DNA from: Desulfobulbus sp. | Lineage (GTDB): Bacteria > Desulfobacterota > Desulfobulbia > Desulfobulbales > Desulfobulbaceae | Direction of reading: 5' to 3' | Length of the DNA stretch: 7,322 nt | Assembly (NCBI GenBank): GCA_011051825.1 | Contig: DRKH01000480.1 | Span: forward strand, 1 to 7,322 | Part shown: one piece after another, positions 1-5,794 of the stretch | How positions within the stretch are numbered: position 1 is the stretch's first letter | Layout: each line of letters opens with the position of its first letter | Notes under the pieces: model-generated | Database searches by the model: none | What the model saw: only the letters and a program-made list of their open reading frames with translations | Told to the model about the DNA's origin: nothing | Translations under genes and position numbers: made by a program

Positions 1-611
1 AAGCCGGTTACGCCGTTGATCTTGCCCGGGACGGTGAGGAAGGGTTAGACCTTTGCTCCACCCTGCCCTATGATGCCGCGGTTGTCGATCTCATGCTCCC
101 GAAACTCGACGGCTTGAGCATGATTGAAACCATACGCCGTCAGGGAAAAACAACGCCTGTACTTATCTTAAGCGCAAAACGATCTGTTGATGACCGGATC
201 AGAGGGTTGCAACATGGTGGCGACGATTATCTGGTCAAACCATTTTCATTCGGCGAACTCCTGGCCCGGATTCAGGCGCTGATTCGAAGGGATTCAGGGA
301 ATGCCGAGTCCACGATCCTTTCAGCCGGAACCCTGCATATGGATCTCCTACAGCGCAGTGTTGAACGGGACGGCCAACCGATTCCTTTAAGTGCGCGGGA
401 ATTTTCTCTGTTTGAGCATCTGCTTCGCAACAAGGGAAGGATCGTAAGCAAGACCTCCATTCTTGAAAAAATATATGATTTCAGCTTTGATCCGCAAACA
501 AATGTCGTAGATGTTCTGGTCTGCAGATTACGAAACAAGATTGATAAAGGACACGAACATAAGCTGATCCATACCGTGCGGGGCATGGGCTATGTACTTA
601 AAGAAGATTAA
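1..611 (+). CDS. OmpR/PhoB-family response regulator, 5'-truncated by window edge
   Basis: DNA-binding response regulator of a two-component system. The reading frame is open from the first complete codon (base 3), so the gene starts outside the window; the ATG at 93 is internal. About 202 residues are present and some 20-25 N-terminal residues are missing, including the usual acidic pair. The receiver domain shows the phospho-acceptor Asp in VVDLMLPKLDG (codon 87-89), the conserved Ser of LILSAK (codon 171-173) and the conserved Lys of DDYLVKPF (codon 237-239). A winged-helix DNA-binding domain follows, with the typical LSAREFSLFEHLLRNKGRIV, TNVVDV and HTVRGMGYVL blocks. The receiver and effector motifs resemble the CusR/CopR/QseB branch, but the signal cannot be assigned from that. 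The last 20 bases overlap the start of the cognate kinase gene, which implies translational coupling. The class is certain; the regulon is unknown. Confidence 0.95.
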   Translation, partial: AGYAVDLARDGEEGLDLCSTLPYDAAVVDLMLPKLDGLSMIETIRRQGKTTPVLILSAKRSVDDRIRGLQHGGDDYLVKPFSFGELLARIQALIRRDSGNAESTILSAGTLHMDLLQRSVERDGQPIPLSAREFSLFEHLLRNKGRIVSKTSILEKIYDFSFDPQTNVVDVLVCRLRNKIDKGHEHKLIHTVRGMGYVLKED

Positions 612-1977
612 CCGCTTTCCGGCCCCTTTTTTTCTTAAACAGGCAGCAGTCTGCCTGTTCTTTTTTTTTCTGTTGTTCGTCCCGGCAATCCTTTCCCTTC
701 GCCTGACGATACAACAGGCCGACAACAAACTGTGCACAAGCAATCTCTCTCATTTCCTGACCACCTACAGACAACAGGGCTCCCCGGGTCTGCAGAAAAC
801 GTTTGCGGCAATCTCCCCCGGCAGGACAACCTTTCTTCGCCTGCAGACACAAAACAGCCAACTGCTCTTCCTTTCAGACCGGCACGGCGGCCAGCCGTTA
901 CAGTTGCCTGACTTCCGAACGTTTGCCATAACCTTGAGCGGCAGCTGGATTCAACTGGACAAGACAATCCCGGAGTTCTGGACCATCAGGACCCTTACCC
1001 TGGCCAACGGTGTTATTCTCCAGGCAGGTGTCAGGGCAACCGATGCGGTACTTCTGTATAATCAGCTTAAAAAAAAGCTGTTTTTCACCTGGATATTCCT
1101 TTCACCGGTTGCACTTCTACCGGCCGGGATCATGTTTCGTCATCACCGGAAAGCTCTGACCAGACTCGGTCGGGAGATTGAAAAGGCGGCCCGGGGACAA
1201 GATGAGTCCCATCCTGGCATGATGCAGCTCCCTCCGGGAGAACAGGGGCTGCTGGAGGCGGTAAACCATTTGACAAAACGCCATCAGGATCTGGTTCAAC
1301 AACTACAGGAAACCATGGATAATGTTGCCCATGACCTGCGCACACCTCTGACCCGCCTGAGGACCATTGCAGAATACGGACTTCAGGAACAGGCGGATTC
1401 CGAACAACTTCGTCAACGGCTCAGCGAATGCCTGGAAGAATCAGACCGGGTACTCTCCATGCTCAACACCATGCTCAATGTGGCCGAAGCCGAGGCAAAA
1501 AGCATGGTTCTCGACCTGCAGCCCCGCGACCTGAGAGAGGCGATTGAGGAGGTAGTCGAACTGTATTCCATCATTGCCGAAGAAAAAAACTGTTCACTGA
1601 TCGTCCATGACTCCGAACCGGTCATGGCCCTTGTCGATCCCAATCGTATCGGCCAGGTCTGGGCCAACCTTGTAGATAATGCCATCAAATATGGCGCGAC
1701 CAGAATAGAAATAACCCTGAGCCGGGAAAATGACCGGGCCGTTGTCACCGTAAGCGATAACGGAATGGGGATTTCAGAAACGGAAAAAGACCAGATATGG
1801 AACCGGCTTTTTCGCGGTGACCGCAGCCGCAGTCAACCGGGACTGGGACTGGGGCTTACCCTGGTCCGGGCAATTATCCACGCCCATGGCGGGTCAATTT
1901 CGGTCCGCAGCAAGCTCAATACAGCAACCACCTTTACCGTAACACTGCCACAGCCGCAGGTGACCGAACAGCAATAG
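592..1977 (+). CDS. membrane sensor histidine kinase (partner of the upstream regulator)
   Basis: Sensor kinase of 461 residues, in the inner membrane. A first membrane segment lies at about residues 18-36 (Phe/Leu-rich) and a second at about 163-182, enclosing a periplasmic sensor region of about 125 residues that I do not recognise. A HAMP-like linker (about 183-235) leads to the dimerisation/phosphoacceptor helix NVAHDLRTPLTRLR with His247. The ATPase domain has an N box (WANLVDNAIKYG, Asn359 and Asn363), a G1 box (SDNGMGI, Asp389) and a G2 box (GLGLGLTLVRAI from Gly417). All catalytic motifs look intact. The ATG at 592 lies inside the end of the response regulator gene; no other start lies just upstream in frame and no good Shine-Dalgarno precedes it, so translation is probably coupled. 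The sensor region has only one Cys (residue 48) and no obvious metal- or haem-binding cluster. The stop is followed after 25 bases by the end of a convergent gene. Confidence 0.95.
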   Translation: MYLKKINRFPAPFFLKQAAVCLFFFFLLFVPAILSLRLTIQQADNKLCTSNLSHFLTTYRQQGSPGLQKTFAAISPGRTTFLRLQTQNSQLLFLSDRHGGQPLQLPDFRTFAITLSGSWIQLDKTIPEFWTIRTLTLANGVILQAGVRATDAVLLYNQLKKKLFFTWIFLSPVALLPAGIMFRHHRKALTRLGREIEKAARGQDESHPGMMQLPPGEQGLLEAVNHLTKRHQDLVQQLQETMDNVAHDLRTPLTRLRTIAEYGLQEQADSEQLRQRLSECLEESDRVLSMLNTMLNVAEAEAKSMVLDLQPRDLREAIEEVVELYSIIAEEKNCSLIVHDSEPVMALVDPNRIGQVWANLVDNAIKYGATRIEITLSRENDRAVVTVSDNGMGISETEKDQIWNRLFRGDRSRSQPGLGLGLTLVRAIIHAHGGSISVRSKLNTATTFTVTLPQPQVTEQQ

Positions 1978-2002
1978 TTTCGCGGCTCAGCCTCATTGCC
2001 GA

Positions 2003-3832
2003 TCATCGATGTAAGGGTATGGTCCTGCCATGCCCGCTCTGTGACCAACGACTCAGCACCACCGATCCTACCGCAGCCGCAGCCCCGAAAGAAAAGACAC
2101 TGGCAACCAGGGGAATACCGTGCGCCTTGAACAGGTCGTAACCAAGTGCCTTGAAGGCCCCGATAACCACAACCCCCATGGCCGTGTACAGGATCTCCCG
2201 ATCTTTTTTCCACAGACCGAAAACCATCAACCCTATTGCCCCGATATTAATAAAAACCGACTGTGCTCCCAGCAGGGCATTGGCAGGATCTGCTGCAGAA
2301 GAAAGCAGGTCATAGGCAACCAGCTGAAGCATGCAGAAGCCGTTGACCAGAGCCGCCAGTAACAGCACGACTGCCGAATAATCCTTCGGGTCGAACATGG
2401 CAAAGAAACCAATACTGCAGCTGATTGGATGTTTTCGGCTCCACTGATACTGAAATGCACTCATGACGGCCAGTGAACCTGCAACGGAAATGGAGAGCAG
2501 CGGCGTAGCGGTTCCCGGGAGAAACACTCCGTAGGAAATGCCAAGAGCAATGGCAACACATTGCAGTAAATAGGAGGTGAGACGGATCCCGCCGATCTCA
2601 CAGGCCTGGGAAGCCAGGGTCAGCAACACGGCAACCAGTCCCCAGAGAGGAAGGGCCGGCAGGATATTATCCACTGCCGCAAGGGTGGCCATGACCATAA
2701 GGGTGGCCCCGGAAAAAACATAGGCACAAATACCGGGTCCGCCCTGACGACTGAACTTAAAGATCGCCCCGGCAACGACAAAGTGTGCCCCGGCCAGAAC
2801 AAGACCGGCATCTCCCAGCAGCTGGTCGTCACCTACCCAGGGAAGAATCACCAGACTGCAGACCGGATAGAGCCAGAGGACATTTATCGTCGGCAGGACA
2901 AGATCAAACGGAGCAAGAGAATCTCCTTTAAAAAAAGAGGTGTAGATGGAAATCCCCATAAAGGTAAACACCGTCAACAGAGTAACAGGCAGGAACCAGG
3001 GCAGGGCAACATCAGGCAGGGTCTCCATTCCCTTGACCAGGGGTGCATGCAGTTTAATTGCCCATGCAAACCAGAACAGTACCGTCAGAATATACAGAAG
3101 CGCCTGAGGCCATCTGGTCCGCCGATTTTCAAAGGAAAACGCAATAACATTGGCCGCAAATAAAAAAAGTGCCAGCATTGGGAAAAAAGGTGCTGGAAAA
3201 TCAATGGCCATGGCCGTACAGCTGGCACCGATCAGGCCGACACCCGTAAACAACGCCCGTTGATAGCGCTTGCCCAGGATCACCAGCGGCACCAGGGTAA
3301 GCAGGAGAATAGTATATGCGGTTAAGGAAGTGTATGCCTCAAAACGGGCATGGGTTTCGACAACCAGGGCGAACATCAGCAGCGCACCGCAGACGGGAAA
3401 AATGGAGCCGATTTTCCGATTTTGCGCAAGCATCCGCCAGCCGACGGCAATAAGAAAAGCAGCATAGAGCGTCCCGATGTATGAACCTGTCCGGGCAGCA
3501 ATAATACCGCTGTCCGTCAAGGTACGCAGCACCAGCGCAACAACCAGGATAAAACAGATTGTCGCCAGTTTGGCCAGGAAAGATCCACTCCCGGCCCATG
3601 AACTCCCGGTCGCCTTGGGTTTTTGTGTGTTTTCCTGTCCCCCATAATCCTGGACGGCTTTCCGGCGGACATTGATCTCAGAAGCATCGGCTGCAAGACT
3701 TGCCTCGGAAGAGCTGTACCGTTTTTTTTCAAGGGTTGTCAGTCGCTCATTCTGTTTGCTGAGCTGATTGGTCAGGATAGTAATCTGATCTGAGAGTTGA
3801 TTAATTTTTTCTTCTAGTGTAAGGTCCGCCAT
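2003..3832 (-). CDS. DUF2339-like polytopic membrane protein with N-terminal coiled coil
   Basis: Integral membrane protein of 609 residues with no known enzymatic role. Residues 5-37 (LEEKINQLSDQITILTNQL and onward) have a Leu/Ile heptad pattern typical of a coiled coil. A polar linker to about residue 84 follows, and then a long run of hydrophobic helices to the end, which I estimate at 15 or more. The start of the membrane part (SGSFLAKLATICFILVVALV) and the end (KALGYDLFKAHGIPLVASVF) resemble the predicted membrane protein family DUF2339. Many members of that family are longer (around 900 residues), so this would be a short form. The ATG at 3832 is preceded by an A-rich stretch without a clear Shine-Dalgarno. 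The gene is alone on its strand here and convergent with the histidine kinase. A general polytopic membrane protein of another family remains possible. The coding call is firm, the family call moderate, and the function unknown. Confidence 0.85.
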   Translation of the reverse strand: MADLTLEEKINQLSDQITILTNQLSKQNERLTTLEKKRYSSSEASLAADASEINVRRKAVQDYGGQENTQKPKATGSSWAGSGSFLAKLATICFILVVALVLRTLTDSGIIAARTGSYIGTLYAAFLIAVGWRMLAQNRKIGSIFPVCGALLMFALVVETHARFEAYTSLTAYTILLLTLVPLVILGKRYQRALFTGVGLIGASCTAMAIDFPAPFFPMLALFLFAANVIAFSFENRRTRWPQALLYILTVLFWFAWAIKLHAPLVKGMETLPDVALPWFLPVTLLTVFTFMGISIYTSFFKGDSLAPFDLVLPTINVLWLYPVCSLVILPWVGDDQLLGDAGLVLAGAHFVVAGAIFKFSRQGGPGICAYVFSGATLMVMATLAAVDNILPALPLWGLVAVLLTLASQACEIGGIRLTSYLLQCVAIALGISYGVFLPGTATPLLSISVAGSLAVMSAFQYQWSRKHPISCSIGFFAMFDPKDYSAVVLLLAALVNGFCMLQLVAYDLLSSAADPANALLGAQSVFINIGAIGLMVFGLWKKDREILYTAMGVVVIGAFKALGYDLFKAHGIPLVASVFSFGAAAAVGSVVLSRWSQSGHGRTIPLHR

Positions 3833-3898
3833 TTTTTCTATCGAGTCGGTTAGAGTGGAACAAATTTTAATCAGTACGCTTTTTTCGAAATATAGTTA

Positions 3899-3939
3899 AC
3901 AGATACAGGGGTTGTCTCCTGTATCTGTGTACTTTTTTT
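3899..3939 (+). terminator. intrinsic (Rho-independent) terminator without an obvious upstream gene
   Basis: A perfect 11-bp stem, acagatacagg (3899-3909) with cctgtatctgt (3918-3928), encloses an 8-base loop. Two mismatched steps further out, a few more bases can pair. Four bases downstream is a run of seven Ts (3933-3939), so it looks like a terminator for rightward transcription. On the minus strand the hairpin is not followed by a T-run. No plus-strand gene lies just to the left: the DUF2339-like gene runs the other way and starts 67 bases before the stem. It could end antisense transcripts, be a leftover of a lost gene, or form a hairpin in the 5' leader of the minus-strand gene. Confidence 0.6.
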
Positions 3940-4197
3940 ATGTTATTTATGAAGTTCGTTGTTTACTTCTTTACCACAGAGTTGTATAAACTGCCAAAAT
4001 TATTTCCCTACGTTGTGGTATTAATAGAAGTTATCGGCTTTCAAGTATTCCCCGACCGGCTGAGGCGAAGAACAGAAGCCACACATTTTCAATATTTTAT
4101 TGATATGGTCGTGGCGGCGAAACTTCGACTTGAACCTGTTTGTTTTTTATGCAGAGCATTACCGGCAAACAGAGCAACACCCCTTAAGGCTGATTAG
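3940..4197 (+). other. AT-rich stretch with an open frame of 85 codons, probably not a gene
   Basis: This stretch is clearly richer in A and T than the flanking genes. One plus-strand frame stays open for 85 codons, but its ATG sits directly on the terminator T-run, has no ribosome binding site, and the product (starting MLFMKFVVYFF, ending RATPLKAD) matches no family I know. The opposite strand has short open pieces interrupted by stops, also unrecognised. It may be non-coding spacer or a decayed gene. A real small membrane-associated protein cannot be excluded, but nothing supports it. Confidence 0.25.
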
Positions 4198-4211
4198 TGT
4201 CTGCCCATAAC

Positions 4212-4300
4212 TGAGGATTTTCGTTCGAGGTACGTGAACCCGCGAGACTCAGAAAGATTATCTATGGGCCTGTTGATTTATGAGGATTTTCGTTCAAGGT
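4212..4300 (+). repeat. 20-base direct repeat, two copies 69 bases apart
   Basis: tgaggattttcgttcgaggt at 4212-4231 recurs at 4281-4300 with one change (g to a at the 15th base). Between them a 7-bp inverted pair, gcccata (4203-4209) and tatgggc (4262-4268), and a 5-bp pair, ctgag (4211-4215) and ctcag (4248-4252), surround or overlap the first copy. The first unit can therefore fold by itself. The second copy leads straight into the fold-back element at 4280-4407. Two copies do not make a CRISPR array; the arrangement looks like a partly duplicated intergenic repeat. Confidence 0.7.
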
Positions 4301-4407
4301 CGAGGAATATGAAAAAAATAACCGCAGGCATCTACATGCTATTCCCGGGATTATTTTTTTCATATTTTTTTCATATTCCGAAGAGACCGGGCAAAAAGAC
4401 CATTCAT
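4280..4407. repeat. fold-back (inverted-repeat) element, MITE-like or structured intergenic repeat
   Basis: ggaatatgaaaaaaata (4304-4320) is a perfect 17-bp inverted match to tatttttttcatattcc (4363-4379). Outside this core the arms continue as an imperfect match: the left arm from atgagg (4280) and the right arm to cattcat (4401-4407) share blocks such as ggtc/gacc with small gaps. Inside, the right arm carries a tandem duplication of atttttttcat (4353-4363 and 4364-4374), so the hairpin can slip by 11 bases. No transposase gene is present. Long imperfect arms in an AT-rich gap are usual for non-autonomous mobile elements or dispersed intergenic repeats, but I cannot test its copy number. 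It could also act as a transcript-processing or termination structure ahead of the cytochrome operon. Confidence 0.6.
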
Positions 4408-4449
4408 CAACAGATTCACCTGTGGACAGACCCTAGTTATTCGTAAGCT

Positions 4450-4524
4450 GTGCGAGGTTTTCCGAGATGCATCCTGTAATCGGTCAGGAAGTGCCTCGAC
4501 GCACGGGTTTTCAATTTTTTTTTT
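4450..4524 (+). promoter_or_regulatory. imperfect hairpin plus T10 tract in the leader of the cytochrome operon
   Basis: gtgc (4450-4453) pairs with gcac (4501-4504), then gagg (4454-4457) with cctc (4494-4497), leaving a 3-base bulge. Inside, tcctg (4472-4476) pairs with cagga (4485-4489). Ten bases after the stem comes an uninterrupted run of ten Ts (4515-4524), followed within six bases by the ribosome binding site. This may be an attenuator-like leader or chance folding next to a homopolymer. The spacing between stem and T-run is longer than in a classical terminator. I found no known riboswitch consensus in it and no convincing -35/-10 or -24/-12 promoter. Confidence 0.3.
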
Positions 4525-4530
4525 ACCAAA

Positions 4531-4536
4531 AGGAGG
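4531..4536 (+). promoter_or_regulatory. Shine-Dalgarno site of the cytochrome gene
   Basis: A full AGGAGG lies 10 bases before the ATG at 4547 and only one base before an in-frame GTG at 4538. The spacing decides for ATG 4547. The next gene has the same arrangement (GGAGG at 5005-5009, also 10 bases before its ATG), which supports this choice. Confidence 0.8.
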
Positions 4537-4546
4537 AGTGGATTGT

Positions 4547-5020
4547 ATGAGAAACCACGTACTACGGCCGCTGTTTGCAGCCATTGTTCTTGTTATCCTG
4601 ATTCTGACGGCCAGACAGATCATGGTTCCGTCCGATTTCGGCGTACATGGTGATAGTTTCACCTATAATTTTTACCGCGCCGGCGCTGTCAAGGACTGGA
4701 AAAACTTTCCCGTCAGCTACAAGGGGCGGCAATACTGCGCAGAATGCCACGAGGACAACGCCGAGAGCATCGCCAAATCAAAACACGCCATAATCCAGTG
4801 TGAAAACTGCCATGGCCCGGCCATGGATCACCCGGATAATCCGGAAGCACTGACCATCAACAGAAGCAGGGACCTCTGTCTGCGTTGCCACATGGCTCTT
4901 CCCTATCCCAGCAGTCATCGTGAGGACATTCCTTCAATGAATCCGGATGAAGACGATCTGGAAAAGACATGCGTAGAGTGCCACAATCCGCATAATCCCA
5001 ACCTGGAGGATATGGAATAA
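4547..5020 (+). CDS. tetrahaem cytochrome c, membrane-anchored or periplasmic
   Basis: Electron-transfer protein of 157 residues with four CxxCH haem c attachment motifs: CAECH (Cys64-His68), CENCH (Cys85-His89), CLRCH (Cys111-His115) and CVECH (Cys142-His146). Extra His residues (in SKHA, MDHP, SSHRED and PHNP) could serve as distal ligands. A hydrophobic helix at about residues 9-22 after a short basic N-terminus is a secretion signal. There is no clear signal peptidase site after it, so it may remain as a membrane anchor. Haem would be attached in the periplasm. It is the first gene of a three-gene operon; its stop shares one base with the start of the Fe-S protein gene (TAATG). Its place before an NrfC-like and an NrfD-like gene matches that of the multihaem cytochrome NrfB in nrfBCD, and of the cytochrome in Geobacter Cbc4-type modules. 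An exact name is not justified. Confidence 0.92.
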   Translation: MRNHVLRPLFAAIVLVILILTARQIMVPSDFGVHGDSFTYNFYRAGAVKDWKNFPVSYKGRQYCAECHEDNAESIAKSKHAIIQCENCHGPAMDHPDNPEALTINRSRDLCLRCHMALPYPSSHREDIPSMNPDEDDLEKTCVECHNPHNPNLEDME

Positions 5021-5793
5021 TGAGTTGTTCCCGAAGAGATTTTCTAAAAAAAGGCTTAGTGGGAGGAGCCATTGCCGCCACACTTCCCCTGAGCAACTTT
5101 AAATTCCTGACCCCGGCCGAAGCCAAAGCCGCGGTTGGTGACCCTGCGGTACGCTGGGGATTCCTGGTCAACACCTATAAATGCGTGGGTTGCGGTTTTT
5201 GCGTGAAGGCCTGTAAAAAAGAGAACAAGGTTCCCTACGACCTGCCGATTACCCGAACCTGGGTTGAACGATACGTGGTGACCAAGGATGACAAAACCCA
5301 TGTGGACTCACCAAACGGTGCCAGGGACGGTTTTACGAGTCCAAAGATAGAAGGGGAAACCATTAACCCTGACGATATCCGAAAGGGCTTTTTCGTACCC
5401 AAGCTGTGCAACCAGTGTGAAAATCCGGCCTGTGTGCAGGTCTGTCCGGTCGGCGCATCCTTTCAGACCCAGGATGGTGTTGTTCTGGTCGACCGCAAGT
5501 GGTGTATCGGTTGCGGTTACTGTATTATGGCCTGCCCCTATGGAGTCCGTTTCTTCCATCCGGTCTACAAGGTTGCGGACAAATGCACCTTCTGCTACCA
5601 CCGGATAACCAAGGGGATGAAGACAGCCTGCGTTGATGCCTGCGCTTTCGGCGCCCGCCAGATCGGTGACCTGAAGAATCCTGATGATCCGGTCACCAAG
5701 GCAATTTTGACCGAAAGAGTTGCTGTCTTAAAAGATGAATACGGTACCAAGCCACAGGTTTTCTATATCGGCCTGGACGAAAACGTGAGGTGA
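5020..5793 (+). CDS. Tat-exported ferredoxin-like protein with four [4Fe-4S] clusters (NrfC/PsrB/DmsB family)
   Basis: Electron-transfer subunit of 257 residues. A twin-arginine signal starts at once (SRRDFLKK, Arg5-Arg6), followed by a hydrophobic stretch and a probable cleavage site after AKA (about residue 37), so the folded protein acts in the periplasm. Sixteen Cys form four cluster motifs: Cys55-58-61-65, Cys130-133-138-142 (CxxCx4CxxxC), Cys162-165-168-172, and Cys189-192-204-208 (CxxCx11CxxxC). This is the standard arrangement for the family. The 64 residues between the first and second motifs form a rather long insert rich in charged residues. The start ATG overlaps the preceding stop by one base and has GGAGG ten bases upstream. 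It would wire electrons between the NrfD-type quinone subunit encoded next and the tetrahaem cytochrome encoded before it. Family certain, exact partner inferred. Confidence 0.95.
   Translation: MSCSRRDFLKKGLVGGAIAATLPLSNFKFLTPAEAKAAVGDPAVRWGFLVNTYKCVGCGFCVKACKKENKVPYDLPITRTWVERYVVTKDDKTHVDSPNGARDGFTSPKIEGETINPDDIRKGFFVPKLCNQCENPACVQVCPVGASFQTQDGVVLVDRKWCIGCGYCIMACPYGVRFFHPVYKVADKCTFCYHRITKGMKTACVDACAFGARQIGDLKNPDDPVTKAILTERVAVLKDEYGTKPQVFYIGLDENVR
5787..5793 (+). promoter_or_regulatory. Shine-Dalgarno site deciding between two adjacent ATGs of the NrfD gene
   Basis: GAGGTGA matches the anti-Shine-Dalgarno well and overlaps the stop of the Fe-S gene. From the GAGG core the spacing is 4 bases to the ATG at 5795 and 7 bases to the ATG at 5798. 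The second ATG is therefore the better start, although the two differ by only one Met. Confidence 0.5.
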
Positions 5794-5794
5794 A

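Noticed and set aside
1952..1987. Inverted pair agccgc/gcggct at the end of the kinase gene as a shared terminator
   Set aside because: The stem is only 6 bp, the loop is long and no T-run follows on either strand.
2783..3163. 126-codon plus-strand open frame opposite the DUF2339-like gene
   Set aside because: It is antisense to a well-supported long gene and its product is a low-quality Gln/Arg/Lys-rich sequence typical of a shadow frame.
4212..4300. CRISPR-like repeats
   Set aside because: There are only two copies, one imperfect, with no regular spacer series and no cas genes.
4234..4446. Open frame of 70 codons on the plus strand across the fold-back element
   Set aside because: It is built from the repeat arms themselves (Lys- and Phe-rich parts come from the A and T runs), has no ribosome binding site and resembles no protein family known to me.
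4381..4537. Possible cyclic-di-GMP (GEMM) riboswitch, since some Geobacter cytochrome genes have one
   Set aside because: A gggcaaa-like string is present near 4389, but the characteristic acgcaaagcc block and the conserved second helix are absent.
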